A stretch of 64,000 bases of DNA from Moraxellaceae bacterium (GTDB taxonomy: Bacteria > Pseudomonadota > Gammaproteobacteria > Pseudomonadales > Moraxellaceae), in contig JAQZBP010000004.1 in assembly GCA_029237815.1 (NCBI GenBank), positions 1 through 64,000 of the forward strand, written 5' to 3'. Below are positions 55,572-64,000 of this stretch, in pieces. Within the stretch, counting starts at the first letter, position 1. Every line of letters begins with the position of its first letter. The notes under the pieces are model-generated. The model worked only from the letters and a program-made list of their open reading frames with translations, ran no database searches and was not told the origin of the DNA. A program made the position numbers and the translations under genes.

Positions 55572-56960
55572 ATGCGACCGCATTTTTTTCCCGGGCACGG
55601 AGCCGGTGGCGCGCTGCGGCAGCGTCTGGCGGATGCCTGGTCCCGCGTGCGCCGGATCGCGGCGCCATGTCCGGCGCTGACCGGCTCCGCCCTGTGGCTG
55701 CAGGGGCCGCGCAATCTGGCCCACGCCTCCACCACGCTCCTGGCCGACGCCTCACGATTGCTGCTGGCAACTTCACGCGGTCACCGGCTCGCGCAGTGGC
55801 CGTTGCTCGCCATGCAGGCAGGCATGCGTCCGCCCACCACGCTCTTCCTCTGCGGCGACGTGATGACCGGGCATGGCATCGACCAGCTGCTGCCGCGCGA
55901 TGCCGGCGATGACTTCGCCTTGCGTACCGTGCAATCCGCGCTCGAATACGTGCGCGATGCCGAAGCCAGCCGCGCACCGCTGCCGCGGCCGGTGAGCTTC
56001 GAGTATCCCTGGGGCGATGCGCTGCACCTGCTGAAGCGCGAACGCCCCGACCTGCGGCTGATCAATCTCGCCACCACCATCACCACACGCGGTACGCCCG
56101 ACTGCACGCCGGGCAGCAACGGATTCCCCCGCATGAAGCCACTGCACGCGCGCATGCACCCGCTGCATTTGCCGACGCTGGCGGCGATCGGTGTCGACGG
56201 CGCCGTGCTTGCCAACCACCACGTACTGGACTGGGGCCACGACGGCCTGCACGACACACTGCAGAGCCTGCGCGCCGCCGGCATCGGCTGCGTCGGCGCC
56301 GGGCACGACTGCCGCGAGGCGGCGGAGGAGGGCCGGTGGCTGATTCCCGGCAAGGCGCGCGTGCGCCTGTTCGCCTTCGGCCACGCCTCCAGCGGCGTGC
56401 CCGAGCACTGGGCCGCGGACGCGGGCCGACCCGGCATCAACTGGTTGCAGGCGCTGGATGACAGCGCGGTGGCGGTGCTCGCCACACGCATCCGCGAGAC
56501 GAGAGAGGAGGGCGACATCGTCGTGGTGTCGCTGCACTGGGGCAGCTGCTGGGGTTATGAAGTGCCGGAGGAGCAGCGCCGCTTCGCGCATGCGCTGATT
56601 GACGAGGCCGGCGTTGACCTCGTCTGGGGCCACGCCTCGCATCACCCGCGGCCCATCGAGGTGTATCGCGGCCGCCTGATCCTCTATGGCGTGGGCGACT
56701 TCATGAAGGACACGGCAGGCGCGCCCTGCCACGAGGCCTACCGGCCCGAACTCGCCGCGCTCTACCTGCCGCGCCTGGCCGCCGACGGCTCGCTGCAGGA
56801 GTTGCGGCTGTGGCCGATGCGCGTGCACCTGTTCCGCCTGAAGCGGGCCTGCGGCAGCGAGACGCAGTGGCTGGCGCAAACCCTGAGCCGCGAATGCCGG
56901 TGCCACGGCACCGGCCTTGCCCCGCAGGGGGACGGCAGCCTGCGGCTGTACTGGCACTAG
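55572..56960 (+). CDS. CapA-like metallophosphoesterase-fold protein
   Basis: A 462-residue protein of the CapA/PgsA group (calcineurin-like fold, linked to poly-gamma-glutamate and capsule work). Metal motifs are in order: GDVMTG (95-100), ANHHVLDWG (A214-H217), LHWGSCWG (H322) and GHASHHPRP (H354, H357, H358). One change stands out: the family NLExPIT block reads NLATTIT, with Ala167 where a Glu is usual, so metal binding or activity may be altered. About 90 residues precede the fold and show no signal peptide. GGAGGG lies eight bases before the ATG. It stands alone; no polyglutamate synthase genes are nearby. Confidence 0.82.
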   Translation: MRPHFFPGHGAGGALRQRLADAWSRVRRIAAPCPALTGSALWLQGPRNLAHASTTLLADASRLLLATSRGHRLAQWPLLAMQAGMRPPTTLFLCGDVMTGHGIDQLLPRDAGDDFALRTVQSALEYVRDAEASRAPLPRPVSFEYPWGDALHLLKRERPDLRLINLATTITTRGTPDCTPGSNGFPRMKPLHARMHPLHLPTLAAIGVDGAVLANHHVLDWGHDGLHDTLQSLRAAGIGCVGAGHDCREAAEEGRWLIPGKARVRLFAFGHASSGVPEHWAADAGRPGINWLQALDDSAVAVLATRIRETREEGDIVVVSLHWGSCWGYEVPEEQRRFAHALIDEAGVDLVWGHASHHPRPIEVYRGRLILYGVGDFMKDTAGAPCHEAYRPELAALYLPRLAADGSLQELRLWPMRVHLFRLKRACGSETQWLAQTLSRECRCHGTGLAPQGDGSLRLYWH

Positions 56961-57153
56961 GGGGCGGAGAGGCGACGGGCCACTCTTTTGAAGCCGGCTG
57001 GAGCTTCCGGTCAGGGCTCGGTCGAGCGAGCGGCGCGCGCGCCGGCAGGGCTGTTCTCTTGCAGCATCTGGCGTCGGTACCACATGCCAGAGCTGCCCTC
57101 GAACGAGCTTTCGCCTACCATCGCGACAGCTTCCGTTACCGACCAAAACGACA

Positions 57154-58242
57154 ATGTCCTCCTCCCTCGTCCTTGCCGCCGGCCGCCGTGCCTTTTCCCG
57201 CCTGCAGGAGCAGGGTCTCGCCCCGGGCCTCGTGCACAGCATGCTGGCCGCCAGTGGCGGCCCCAAGGGGCTCATGCTGCTGCAGCTCGACCGCTACCTC
57301 ACGAGCGAATTCCTGGCGCAGAGCATGCAGCCGATCGACGTGCTCGGCACGTCCATCGGCGCTTGGCGGCTCAGCACCTACACGCAGGCGGATCCGCAAG
57401 TAGCGCTGGACCGCTTCGAGCATTTCTATTTCAGCCAGCGCTTCTCCGCCAAACCGACGCGCGAGGAAATCACCGCCGAGCTCTCCCGTGTGCTGGCCGG
57501 CATCCTCGGCCCGCAAGGCGCGCAGGAGATCGCGGAGAACCCGCGCTACCGCCTGCATGCCATCGCCGCGCGCGGCAAGGGCGGCGCCGCCAGCGACGAC
57601 AAGGCGCGCCTGCTGCTCGCCATGGGCCTGCTCGCCGCCGGCAATGTGCTGACACCCGCCGCGCCGTTCTGGTTCTACGAGCGCGTGATGTTCCGGCACC
57701 GGCAGGGCACCTTCCCCTGGCACACCAGCCTGGCGCTGGCCGCGACGCCGGAATTCACGGCCGAGAACGTGTTCCCCGCGCTGCTCGCCACGGGTTCCAT
57801 TCCCCTGATCCTGAACGGCATCCGCGACATTCCCGGCGCGCCCGCCGGCACCTATCGCGACGGCGGGCTGACGGACTATCACCTGTCCAATCCGCTGGAC
57901 GAGAAAGAGGGCATCGTGCTCTACCCGCATTTCTTCCCCAAGGTCGTGCCGGGCTGGTTCGACAAGGGCCTGCGCTGGCGCGGGCCGGACGTGGCGCATT
58001 TCGACAACGTGCTGATCGTGGCGCCCTCGGCGAGCTTCATCGCGAGCCTGCCTTACGGGCGCATTCCCGACCGCCAGGACTTCCTGAACTTCAGCGCCGA
58101 GGACCGCGTGCGCTATTGGCGCCAGGTGCTGACGGCAACACAGCGCTTGGCGGACGAATTCCACGACCTCGTGAGCACGGGGCGCTGGCGGCAGGTGCTG
58201 CGGCCGCTTGCCTTCGGGCGCGGTGGCGACCTGGAGCATTGA
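57154..58242 (+). CDS. Patatin-like phospholipase
   Basis: A 362-residue lipid acyl hydrolase. The catalytic dyad is Ser67 in LGTSIGAW (GxSxG) and Asp236 in YRDGGLTD (DGG/A). The oxyanion-hole motif is SGGPKG near residue 37. No signal peptide or TM helix is present, so it acts in the cytoplasm or on the inner membrane, unless it is an effector. The second half carries aromatic-rich strands (PHFFPKVVPGWFDKGL). The start has no strong ribosome site. A gene of unknown function follows 44 bp downstream on the same strand. Confidence 0.88.
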   Translation: MSSSLVLAAGRRAFSRLQEQGLAPGLVHSMLAASGGPKGLMLLQLDRYLTSEFLAQSMQPIDVLGTSIGAWRLSTYTQADPQVALDRFEHFYFSQRFSAKPTREEITAELSRVLAGILGPQGAQEIAENPRYRLHAIAARGKGGAASDDKARLLLAMGLLAAGNVLTPAAPFWFYERVMFRHRQGTFPWHTSLALAATPEFTAENVFPALLATGSIPLILNGIRDIPGAPAGTYRDGGLTDYHLSNPLDEKEGIVLYPHFFPKVVPGWFDKGLRWRGPDVAHFDNVLIVAPSASFIASLPYGRIPDRQDFLNFSAEDRVRYWRQVLTATQRLADEFHDLVSTGRWRQVLRPLAFGRGGDLEH

Positions 58243-58286
58243 CGTGACGGACCGGCGCCATCGCGCACGGTCGAGGTGAAAAGTAG

Positions 58287-58982
58287 ATGAGCGAATTCGT
58301 GGAGCTGCACCTTGAACCCGAAACACTGGCCGAGCTGGGCCTGCCCGACATCGGCTATCCCGTGCCGAAGGCGGAATTCGATATCGTCAGCGACAAGCTG
58401 CACCTGGCGACGCTGCTCTATGGCCTGCAGTGGAAGAGCACGCAGGCCGGTGTGGACTGGCCGGCGCTGGAGCCCGCCATGGCGCGCCTGGCGCTGCTGA
58501 TGACGCCGGATGACGAGGAGGCCGTGGTCACCGCCGAGGGCGATGACTGGGAGCTCGCCATCGGCGGCGTCGATCTCATGGGCAACGACCGGGACAAGCG
58601 CGTGGTGACGATCCAGCGTGGGGCGCATCTGATCGCGGCGATCCGGCCGCTACCGAACGGGCAGCTGCGCGTGGCCGCGTACCGGCCGCTCGATGCGAAG
58701 AGCGCGGAGCTGCTGGTGATGCTGTCGCGGCGGCCGCATCCGGAATACGGCGTGAACATGTTCAAGAACAACTGGGAGTACGCGCTCGATGTCGCGGCTG
58801 GCAGCGGCAGTGCGGGCGGGCGCGGGGAAGCCTATGTGTCGTTCTGGGAGAAGGGCCTGGGGGTTGGCGCTGATGGCGCGGAGATTCCCGCATGGCGGAG
58901 GCAAGTGGCGTTGCCACCGCAGCGGGCGGCGTCGATAGCCGCGGCGCTGGGTGCCTGGTACACGTTTGCTGAAGCGGAGTAA
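58287..58982 (+). CDS. Protein of unknown function
   Basis: A 231-residue, acidic, soluble protein. I do not recognise any family. It has no signal peptide, TM helix or cysteine motif. Features seen: an N-terminal VELHLEPETLAELG, a central strand-rich part (AVVTAEGDDWELAIGGVDL, VVTIQRGAHLIAAIRPL), and NMFKNNWEYALDVAAG before a Gly-rich loop. It lies just after the patatin-like gene and may be made with it. The gap that follows (272 bp) shows nothing recognisable. Confidence 0.65.
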   Translation: MSEFVELHLEPETLAELGLPDIGYPVPKAEFDIVSDKLHLATLLYGLQWKSTQAGVDWPALEPAMARLALLMTPDDEEAVVTAEGDDWELAIGGVDLMGNDRDKRVVTIQRGAHLIAAIRPLPNGQLRVAAYRPLDAKSAELLVMLSRRPHPEYGVNMFKNNWEYALDVAAGSGSAGGRGEAYVSFWEKGLGVGADGAEIPAWRRQVALPPQRAASIAAALGAWYTFAEAE

Positions 58983-59254
58983 CCTTTCCCGCGCATTCAC
59001 CGCCGCCTGATCACGCCGCGTTCGGCCGCCAGGGTTGCGCGCGGAGCCGGAGCGGTTGCCGTCGCGGGCTGTTGCGGACTTCGTGGTCGATGTCCCGCCG
59101 GGACACGCCTCCCGGCATGGGTTGCCGTGTGCGCCCGGCCCGTCTTCCCGTGTCGCCGACCCGCCGAGTCCTGTAGCCTTGCCTCCCATCTCGACCGGCC
59201 CCGGCCGCGCTTGCCAGCGCCCCGGCCTGTCGCCCGCTACCCGAGGAATCCCCC

Positions 59255-59974
59255 ATGAAAATTCCCGACACCCTCCGCACCCAGGACACCCCGCTCAGCG
59301 ATGAAGAACTCGCCCGTCTCGACGAGATGCTGCTTGGCCTCGCCGAGCGCCAGGACGCCGCCCGCGGCGATGAAGACCCGGCCGACTGCGTACGCGACGT
59401 CTCCGAACTCGACGGCTTCCTGCTCGCCGTCACCGCCTGCCCCCTGGAGCTGACCCCCGAACAGTGGCTGCCCGCCGTCTGGGGCGGCGACGCGCCAGCC
59501 TTCTCCTCTGACGCTGAATCGCTCGTCGTCCTGAGCCTGATCCTGCGCCACTACAACAGCACCCTCGCCGTGCTGGAGGACGACATCGACAACTATGAGC
59601 CGCTCTTCGCCTACGAGGTGGACGACGAAGGCCAGGAGTTCGAGAGCGTGGACGAGTGGTGCATCGGCTTCCTGCGCGGCATGGAGCTCGCCTGGGACGC
59701 GTGGACGCCCGTGATCGAAAAGGAGATGGATCTCTTCGGCATCCTGCGCCTGTTCGGCTCGCAGGAAGGCTGGGAGGAGCAGGAGGGCTATCCCGACGAG
59801 GAGATCGAGGCGCTGCAGGACGGCATTCCGGATCTTGCCCGCACGCTCTTCGCGCTCGGCATGGAGCAGCGTGCCGCCACGCCGACCATCCGCCGCCTGG
59901 AGCCCAAGACCGGCCGCAACGATCCCTGCCCCTGCGGCAGCGGCAAGAAGTTCAAGCAGTGCTGCGGCGCCTGA
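59255..59974 (+). CDS. UPF0149/YecA-family protein with SEC-C zinc motif
   Basis: A 239-residue cytoplasmic protein. The first 190 residues match the UPF0149 (YecA-like) helical fold, a very acidic domain ([35 protein letters not shown]). The C-terminus is a SEC-C motif: [19 protein letters not shown] with C225, C227, C236 and C237, which in SecA and related proteins binds zinc and SecB or ribosomes. A role in protein quality control or secretion is plausible but unproven. The spacing to the MacAB cassette (75 bp) allows common transcription. Confidence 0.88.
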   Translation: MKIPDTLRTQDTPLSDEELARLDEMLLGLAERQDAARGDEDPADCVRDVSELDGFLLAVTACPLELTPEQWLPAVWGGDAPAFSSDAESLVVLSLILRHYNSTLAVLEDDIDNYEPLFAYEVDDEGQEFESVDEWCIGFLRGMELAWDAWTPVIEKEMDLFGILRLFGSQEGWEEQEGYPDEEIEALQDGIPDLARTLFALGMEQRAATPTIRRLEPKTGRNDPCPCGSGKKFKQCCGA

Positions 59975-60049
59975 GGCGCGTCCTGTGCTCTTGACCACGG
60001 CCCGGGGCTGAACAACCCTCGGGTTGACACCGCACCCGGGGACGCCACC

Positions 60050-61276
60050 TTGCCCGCACTGCCGAATTCCACGCCCGCCCGTATCGCCCTTGCTCTCGCA
60101 GCGTTGCTCGCGCTCGGGCTCGTCCTGCGCGCCGCGCGCGGTCCCGAGTTGCCGGGCTATGTCGTCGAGGCGCGCCCGCTGGTGCAGCGCGTGGTGGCGA
60201 GCGGACAGGTGAGCTCGCAGTCGCTGGCGCGGGTCGGCAGCGAGATCACCGGCGTGGTGCAGGCCCGCCATGTCCGCGAGGGCGACGCCGTGCGGCCCGG
60301 CCAGCTCCTGCTGGAGCTGCAGGCCGACGAGCAGCAGGCGCGGGTACGCGAGGCCGAGGCCGCGCTGCGCCAGCTCGCCACCAGCCGCCGTCCGCAGGCC
60401 GAGGCGCAAGTGAAAGAAGCCGAAAGCAATCTGGCGAAGGCCGCTGGCGAGCGTGCCCGGCGCGAGGAACTCTTTGCGCGCGGCCTGCTCTCCGCCGAGC
60501 AGCGCGAGCAGGCGCGGAACGCCGAGGTCGCGGCGCGTGCCGGGCGCGACCAGGCCCGGCTCCAGCTCGGCGCGCTGGGCTCGGGCGGCGCCGAGGAGCA
60601 GGTCTTGCGGCAGCGCCTGGAGCAGGCCCGCGCCGCCCTCGCCAAAACGAAAATCCATGCCCGTGTCGCCGGCATCGTGCAGACGCGCGACGTGGAGCCT
60701 GGCGATCTCGTGCAGCCGGGCCGCACGCTGCTCGAGATCGCCCGCGCCGACAGCCGCGAGATCGTCGTGGCGCTGGACGAAAAGAGCCTCGCGCCGCTCG
60801 CCCTTGGCCAGGGTGCGCAGGTGGTGGCTGACGCTTTTCCCGAGCGCGTGCTGCCGGCGCGCGTGAGCTTCATCGCGCCGTCGGTGGATGCGGCGCGCGG
60901 CACCGCCGACGTGCACCTCGAGCTCGCCGCGCCGGCGGACTTCCTGCGCCAGGGCATGACGGTCTCGGTGAACATCGAGACCGCGCGCGCCGACCGCGCG
61001 CTGGTGCTGCCCAACGATGCCCTGCGCACGCTGCAGGGCGACCGCGCCAGCGTGTTGCGCGTGCAGGGCGGCAAGGTGGAATCCGTGCCTGTGCGCCTCG
61101 GCCTGCGCAGCACCACGCTGAGTGAGATTCGCGAGGGCCTGAAGGCCGGCGACGCGGTGCTCGCCGTCGAGGCCGCGCCCGGCAGCCGTGCGCGCGTGCT
61201 GCCGCAGGCGCTGCCAGCGGTAGAGGCCGCCACCCAGGTCGATCCTTCCGCGCTGCCCCTGCCGGGCGGGAGCTGA
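60050..61276 (+). CDS. MacA/HlyD-type periplasmic adaptor
   Basis: A 408-residue membrane fusion protein of the ABC exporter type. N-terminal TM anchor (about 9-27), barrel-sandwich with IVQTRDVEPGDLVQPGRTL, a coiled-coil about 85-170 (lots of Glu/Ala/Arg), then barrel and a membrane-proximal domain. It is thought to join an inner-membrane ABC transporter to an outer-membrane channel. The start is TTG at 60050, with GGGGA seven bases upstream; no ATG fits. Only 3 bp separate it from the permease gene. Confidence 0.9.
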   Translation: MPALPNSTPARIALALAALLALGLVLRAARGPELPGYVVEARPLVQRVVASGQVSSQSLARVGSEITGVVQARHVREGDAVRPGQLLLELQADEQQARVREAEAALRQLATSRRPQAEAQVKEAESNLAKAAGERARREELFARGLLSAEQREQARNAEVAARAGRDQARLQLGALGSGGAEEQVLRQRLEQARAALAKTKIHARVAGIVQTRDVEPGDLVQPGRTLLEIARADSREIVVALDEKSLAPLALGQGAQVVADAFPERVLPARVSFIAPSVDAARGTADVHLELAAPADFLRQGMTVSVNIETARADRALVLPNDALRTLQGDRASVLRVQGGKVESVPVRLGLRSTTLSEIREGLKAGDAVLAVEAAPGSRARVLPQALPAVEAATQVDPSALPLPGGS

Positions 61277-61279
61277 GGC

Positions 61280-62500
<1,221 letters not shown>

Positions 62501-62571
62501 GCGCAGGTCCGGTTTCATTTGCGCCGCTGGTGCATACGGGCGTGCGCACCCTGCAAGGGTGGGCGGTCATC

Positions 62572-63330
62572 ATGGATGAGTCCGTAGGCAGCATGGCCGG
62601 CCGTCGCGAGGTTTTGCGCCTCGAAGGTCTGCGCAAGAGCTACAACCCCGGCACGTCGCTCGAGACCGAGGTGCTGCACGGGCTCGACCTGCGGCTCCAG
62701 GAGGGCGACCTGGCGGCGCTCATCGGCCCCTCCGGCTCCGGCAAGAGCACGCTGCTCAACCTGATCGGCCTGCTCGACACGCCAAGCGGCGGCGAACTCT
62801 ATCTGCTGGGCCAGGCCACGCGCGCCATGGACGACGACAACCGCACGCGGCTGCGCAACGAGAGCATCGGCTTCGTCTTCCAGTTCCACCACCTGGTCAA
62901 CGCCTTCAGCGTGCTGGACAACGTGCTCATGCCGCTCATGATCCGCCGCGGCAAGCCTGAGCCTGCGGATGTCGAGCTGGCCCTCGGCCTGCTGCGCGAG
63001 GTCGGGCTCGAAGCGTTTGCAGCGAAGAAGCCCAGCCAGCTTTCCGGCGGCCAGCAGCAGCGCGTGGCCATCGCACGCGCCCTGGTGACGCGGCCGGCCC
63101 TGCTGCTCGCCGACGAGCCCACCGGCAACCTCGACACGAAAACCGCGGAGAGCGTGTTCGAGCTCTTCGGTCGCCTCAACCGCGATTTCGGCTGCGCCGT
63201 GCTGGTCGTCACCCACGATCCGCGTCTTGCGGCGCGCTGTGCCCGCACCATCACCCTGGTGGACGGCAGCATCGTCAGCGATGCCGGGAATCCGGACGCG
63301 CCGGCATCCCTGTCGCCTTCCGGGACCTGA
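62572..63330 (+). CDS. ABC transporter ATP-binding protein (LolD/MacB-like)
   Basis: A 252-residue ATPase for the preceding permease. Walker [10 protein letters not shown] (52-60), signature LSGGQQQR (L157-), Walker [14 protein letters not shown] with D181/E182, and the switch His in VTHDP are all intact. I chose ATG 62572 because family homology starts just after it; a GTG at 62530 is in frame and cannot be excluded. The N-terminal [11 protein letters not shown] and the [19 protein letters not shown] segment place it in the LolD/MacB/FtsE group, which works on lipoproteins, peptides or toxins. The operon ends here. Confidence 0.92.
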   Translation: MDESVGSMAGRREVLRLEGLRKSYNPGTSLETEVLHGLDLRLQEGDLAALIGPSGSGKSTLLNLIGLLDTPSGGELYLLGQATRAMDDDNRTRLRNESIGFVFQFHHLVNAFSVLDNVLMPLMIRRGKPEPADVELALGLLREVGLEAFAAKKPSQLSGGQQQRVAIARALVTRPALLLADEPTGNLDTKTAESVFELFGRLNRDFGCAVLVVTHDPRLAARCARTITLVDGSIVSDAGNPDAPASLSPSGT

Positions 63331-63578
63331 CGCGCCACAGGCGCTGCCGCCAACGCCATTCGTAGCTCCGAACCCGATCCACGGGTCAGGGTGCCGAGCC
63401 TGACGAATCCGCCCGGCGGCGCTCTCCGCCAGCGTGTCCCGCCCCTCCTTACGGGGGGGACACCATCGGGGGAAGGCCCCTGCCGTCTCATCCCGGCATT
63501 GTCCGGCTGGTCTTGCCTGCAAGGGGCGTGTATGTTCCTGCGCTTTATCATTGCGCGCGCGACGCACAGGAGAACTAG

Positions 63579-64000
63579 ATGAAACGGCAGATCATGGCCG
63601 CGGGGCTGGTGGTGGTAGCGGGTTCGGCCCTGGTGGCCTGCAACAAGGAAGGCAAGAAGCCCGAGACCGTCGAGCAGCGGGCCGCCTACAGCGTCGGCTA
63701 CGTCAGCGGCAAGTCCAGCGTGACCCAGGCCCCGAAGCTGGACATCGACCAGTTCATGGCCGGCTTCAAGGACGCCTACGCCAAGAAGGACAGTGCCCTC
63801 ACCGAGGAAGAAATGCGCGCGGCCCTCTCCGCCTATGAAGAAACCCTGAAGAAGGAAGCCGAGATGGCCCGCAAGAAGGGCGCCATCGAAGGTGCTGCCA
63901 AGGGCAATGCCTTCCTCGCCGAGAATGCCAAGAAGCCCGGCGTGAAGACCACCGCCAGCGGCCTGCAGTATGAAGTCGTCACCGAGGGCAAGGGTCCCAA
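63579..64000 (+). CDS. FKBP-type peptidyl-prolyl isomerase lipoprotein (3' end cut by window)
   Basis: The first 140 residues are visible. Signal peptide with lipobox SALVAC, Cys21, then the FKBP N-terminal dimerisation domain of the Mip/FkpA type ([11 protein letters not shown]..., [18 protein letters not shown]) and the start of the catalytic FKBP core ([17 protein letters not shown]). These isomerases help outer-membrane and periplasmic proteins fold; here lipid-anchored. AGGAGA lies just upstream of the ATG. The stop and the C-terminal core lie beyond the window. Confidence 0.93.
   Translation, partial: MKRQIMAAGLVVVAGSALVACNKEGKKPETVEQRAAYSVGYVSGKSSVTQAPKLDIDQFMAGFKDAYAKKDSALTEEEMRAALSAYEETLKKEAEMARKKGAIEGAAKGNAFLAENAKKPGVKTTASGLQYEVVTEGKGP

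Overview
The window is about 64 kb of high-GC chromosome from a Gram-negative bacterium. It carries many lipoproteins, RND pumps, outer-membrane proteins and two tandem E. coli-style BirA operator candidates in front of bioB. The gene families point to a gammaproteobacterium, possibly near Nevskiales, Steroidobacterales or Xanthomonadales; that placement is inference from gene content, not a phylogeny. I see no tRNA, rRNA, CRISPR array, integrase or transposase. Genes at both ends are cut by the window: an RND pump on the left and an FKBP-type lipoprotein on the right.

Layout. 2-1999: C-terminal three fifths of an HAE1-type RND pump. 2489-6805: a stand-alone PilY1-like giant with two inserted beta-sandwich-like modules. 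6997-11996: a glycine-zipper lipoprotein, a secreted exonuclease/phosphatase-fold enzyme, a membrane diguanylate cyclase, a metallo-beta-lactamase-fold hydrolase and an Old Yellow Enzyme. 12109-15976 (minus): a Tat-exported FecR-like protein, a CHASE2 nucleotide cyclase and an alpha/beta hydrolase. 16337-23327: three tightly linked genes for a heme-bearing, adhesin-like giant with a C-terminal sorting-like tail, a small outer-membrane barrel candidate and a tri-heme lipoprotein. This trio is one of the two most unusual systems here. 23392-26299: a small exported protein, a Kef-type antiporter and CorA.

26476-30559: comF diverges from the biotin genes bioB, bioF and bioD, with a promoter and two BirA-like boxes between them. 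31025-34822: two related FadE-like acyl-CoA dehydrogenases. 34893-41978: a PilZ protein, an unknown outer-membrane-type protein, a 7TMR-DISM hybrid histidine kinase and a second CHASE2 cyclase. With the diguanylate cyclase and the first cyclase, the window is rich in second-messenger signalling (c-di-GMP and cAMP-like).

42051-53492: two AraC regulators flank a co-directional run made of a GNAT-like protein, a GH3-family acyl-adenylating enzyme, a GNAT protein, an RND adaptor, an RND pump and a condensation-fold acyltransferase. This looks like a make-and-export pathway for an acylated small molecule, and I do not recognise it as a described system. 53780-55379: tandem near-identical fatty-acid-hydroxylase-like genes, each preceded by the same direct-repeat motif, next to the second AraC regulator.

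55572-64000: a CapA-like phosphoesterase, a patatin-like lipase, an unknown protein, a UPF0149/SEC-C protein, a MacAB-type adaptor-permease-ATPase cassette and the start of an FKBP-type peptidyl-prolyl isomerase lipoprotein. Strong intrinsic terminators separate most units, several of them symmetric ones between convergent genes.
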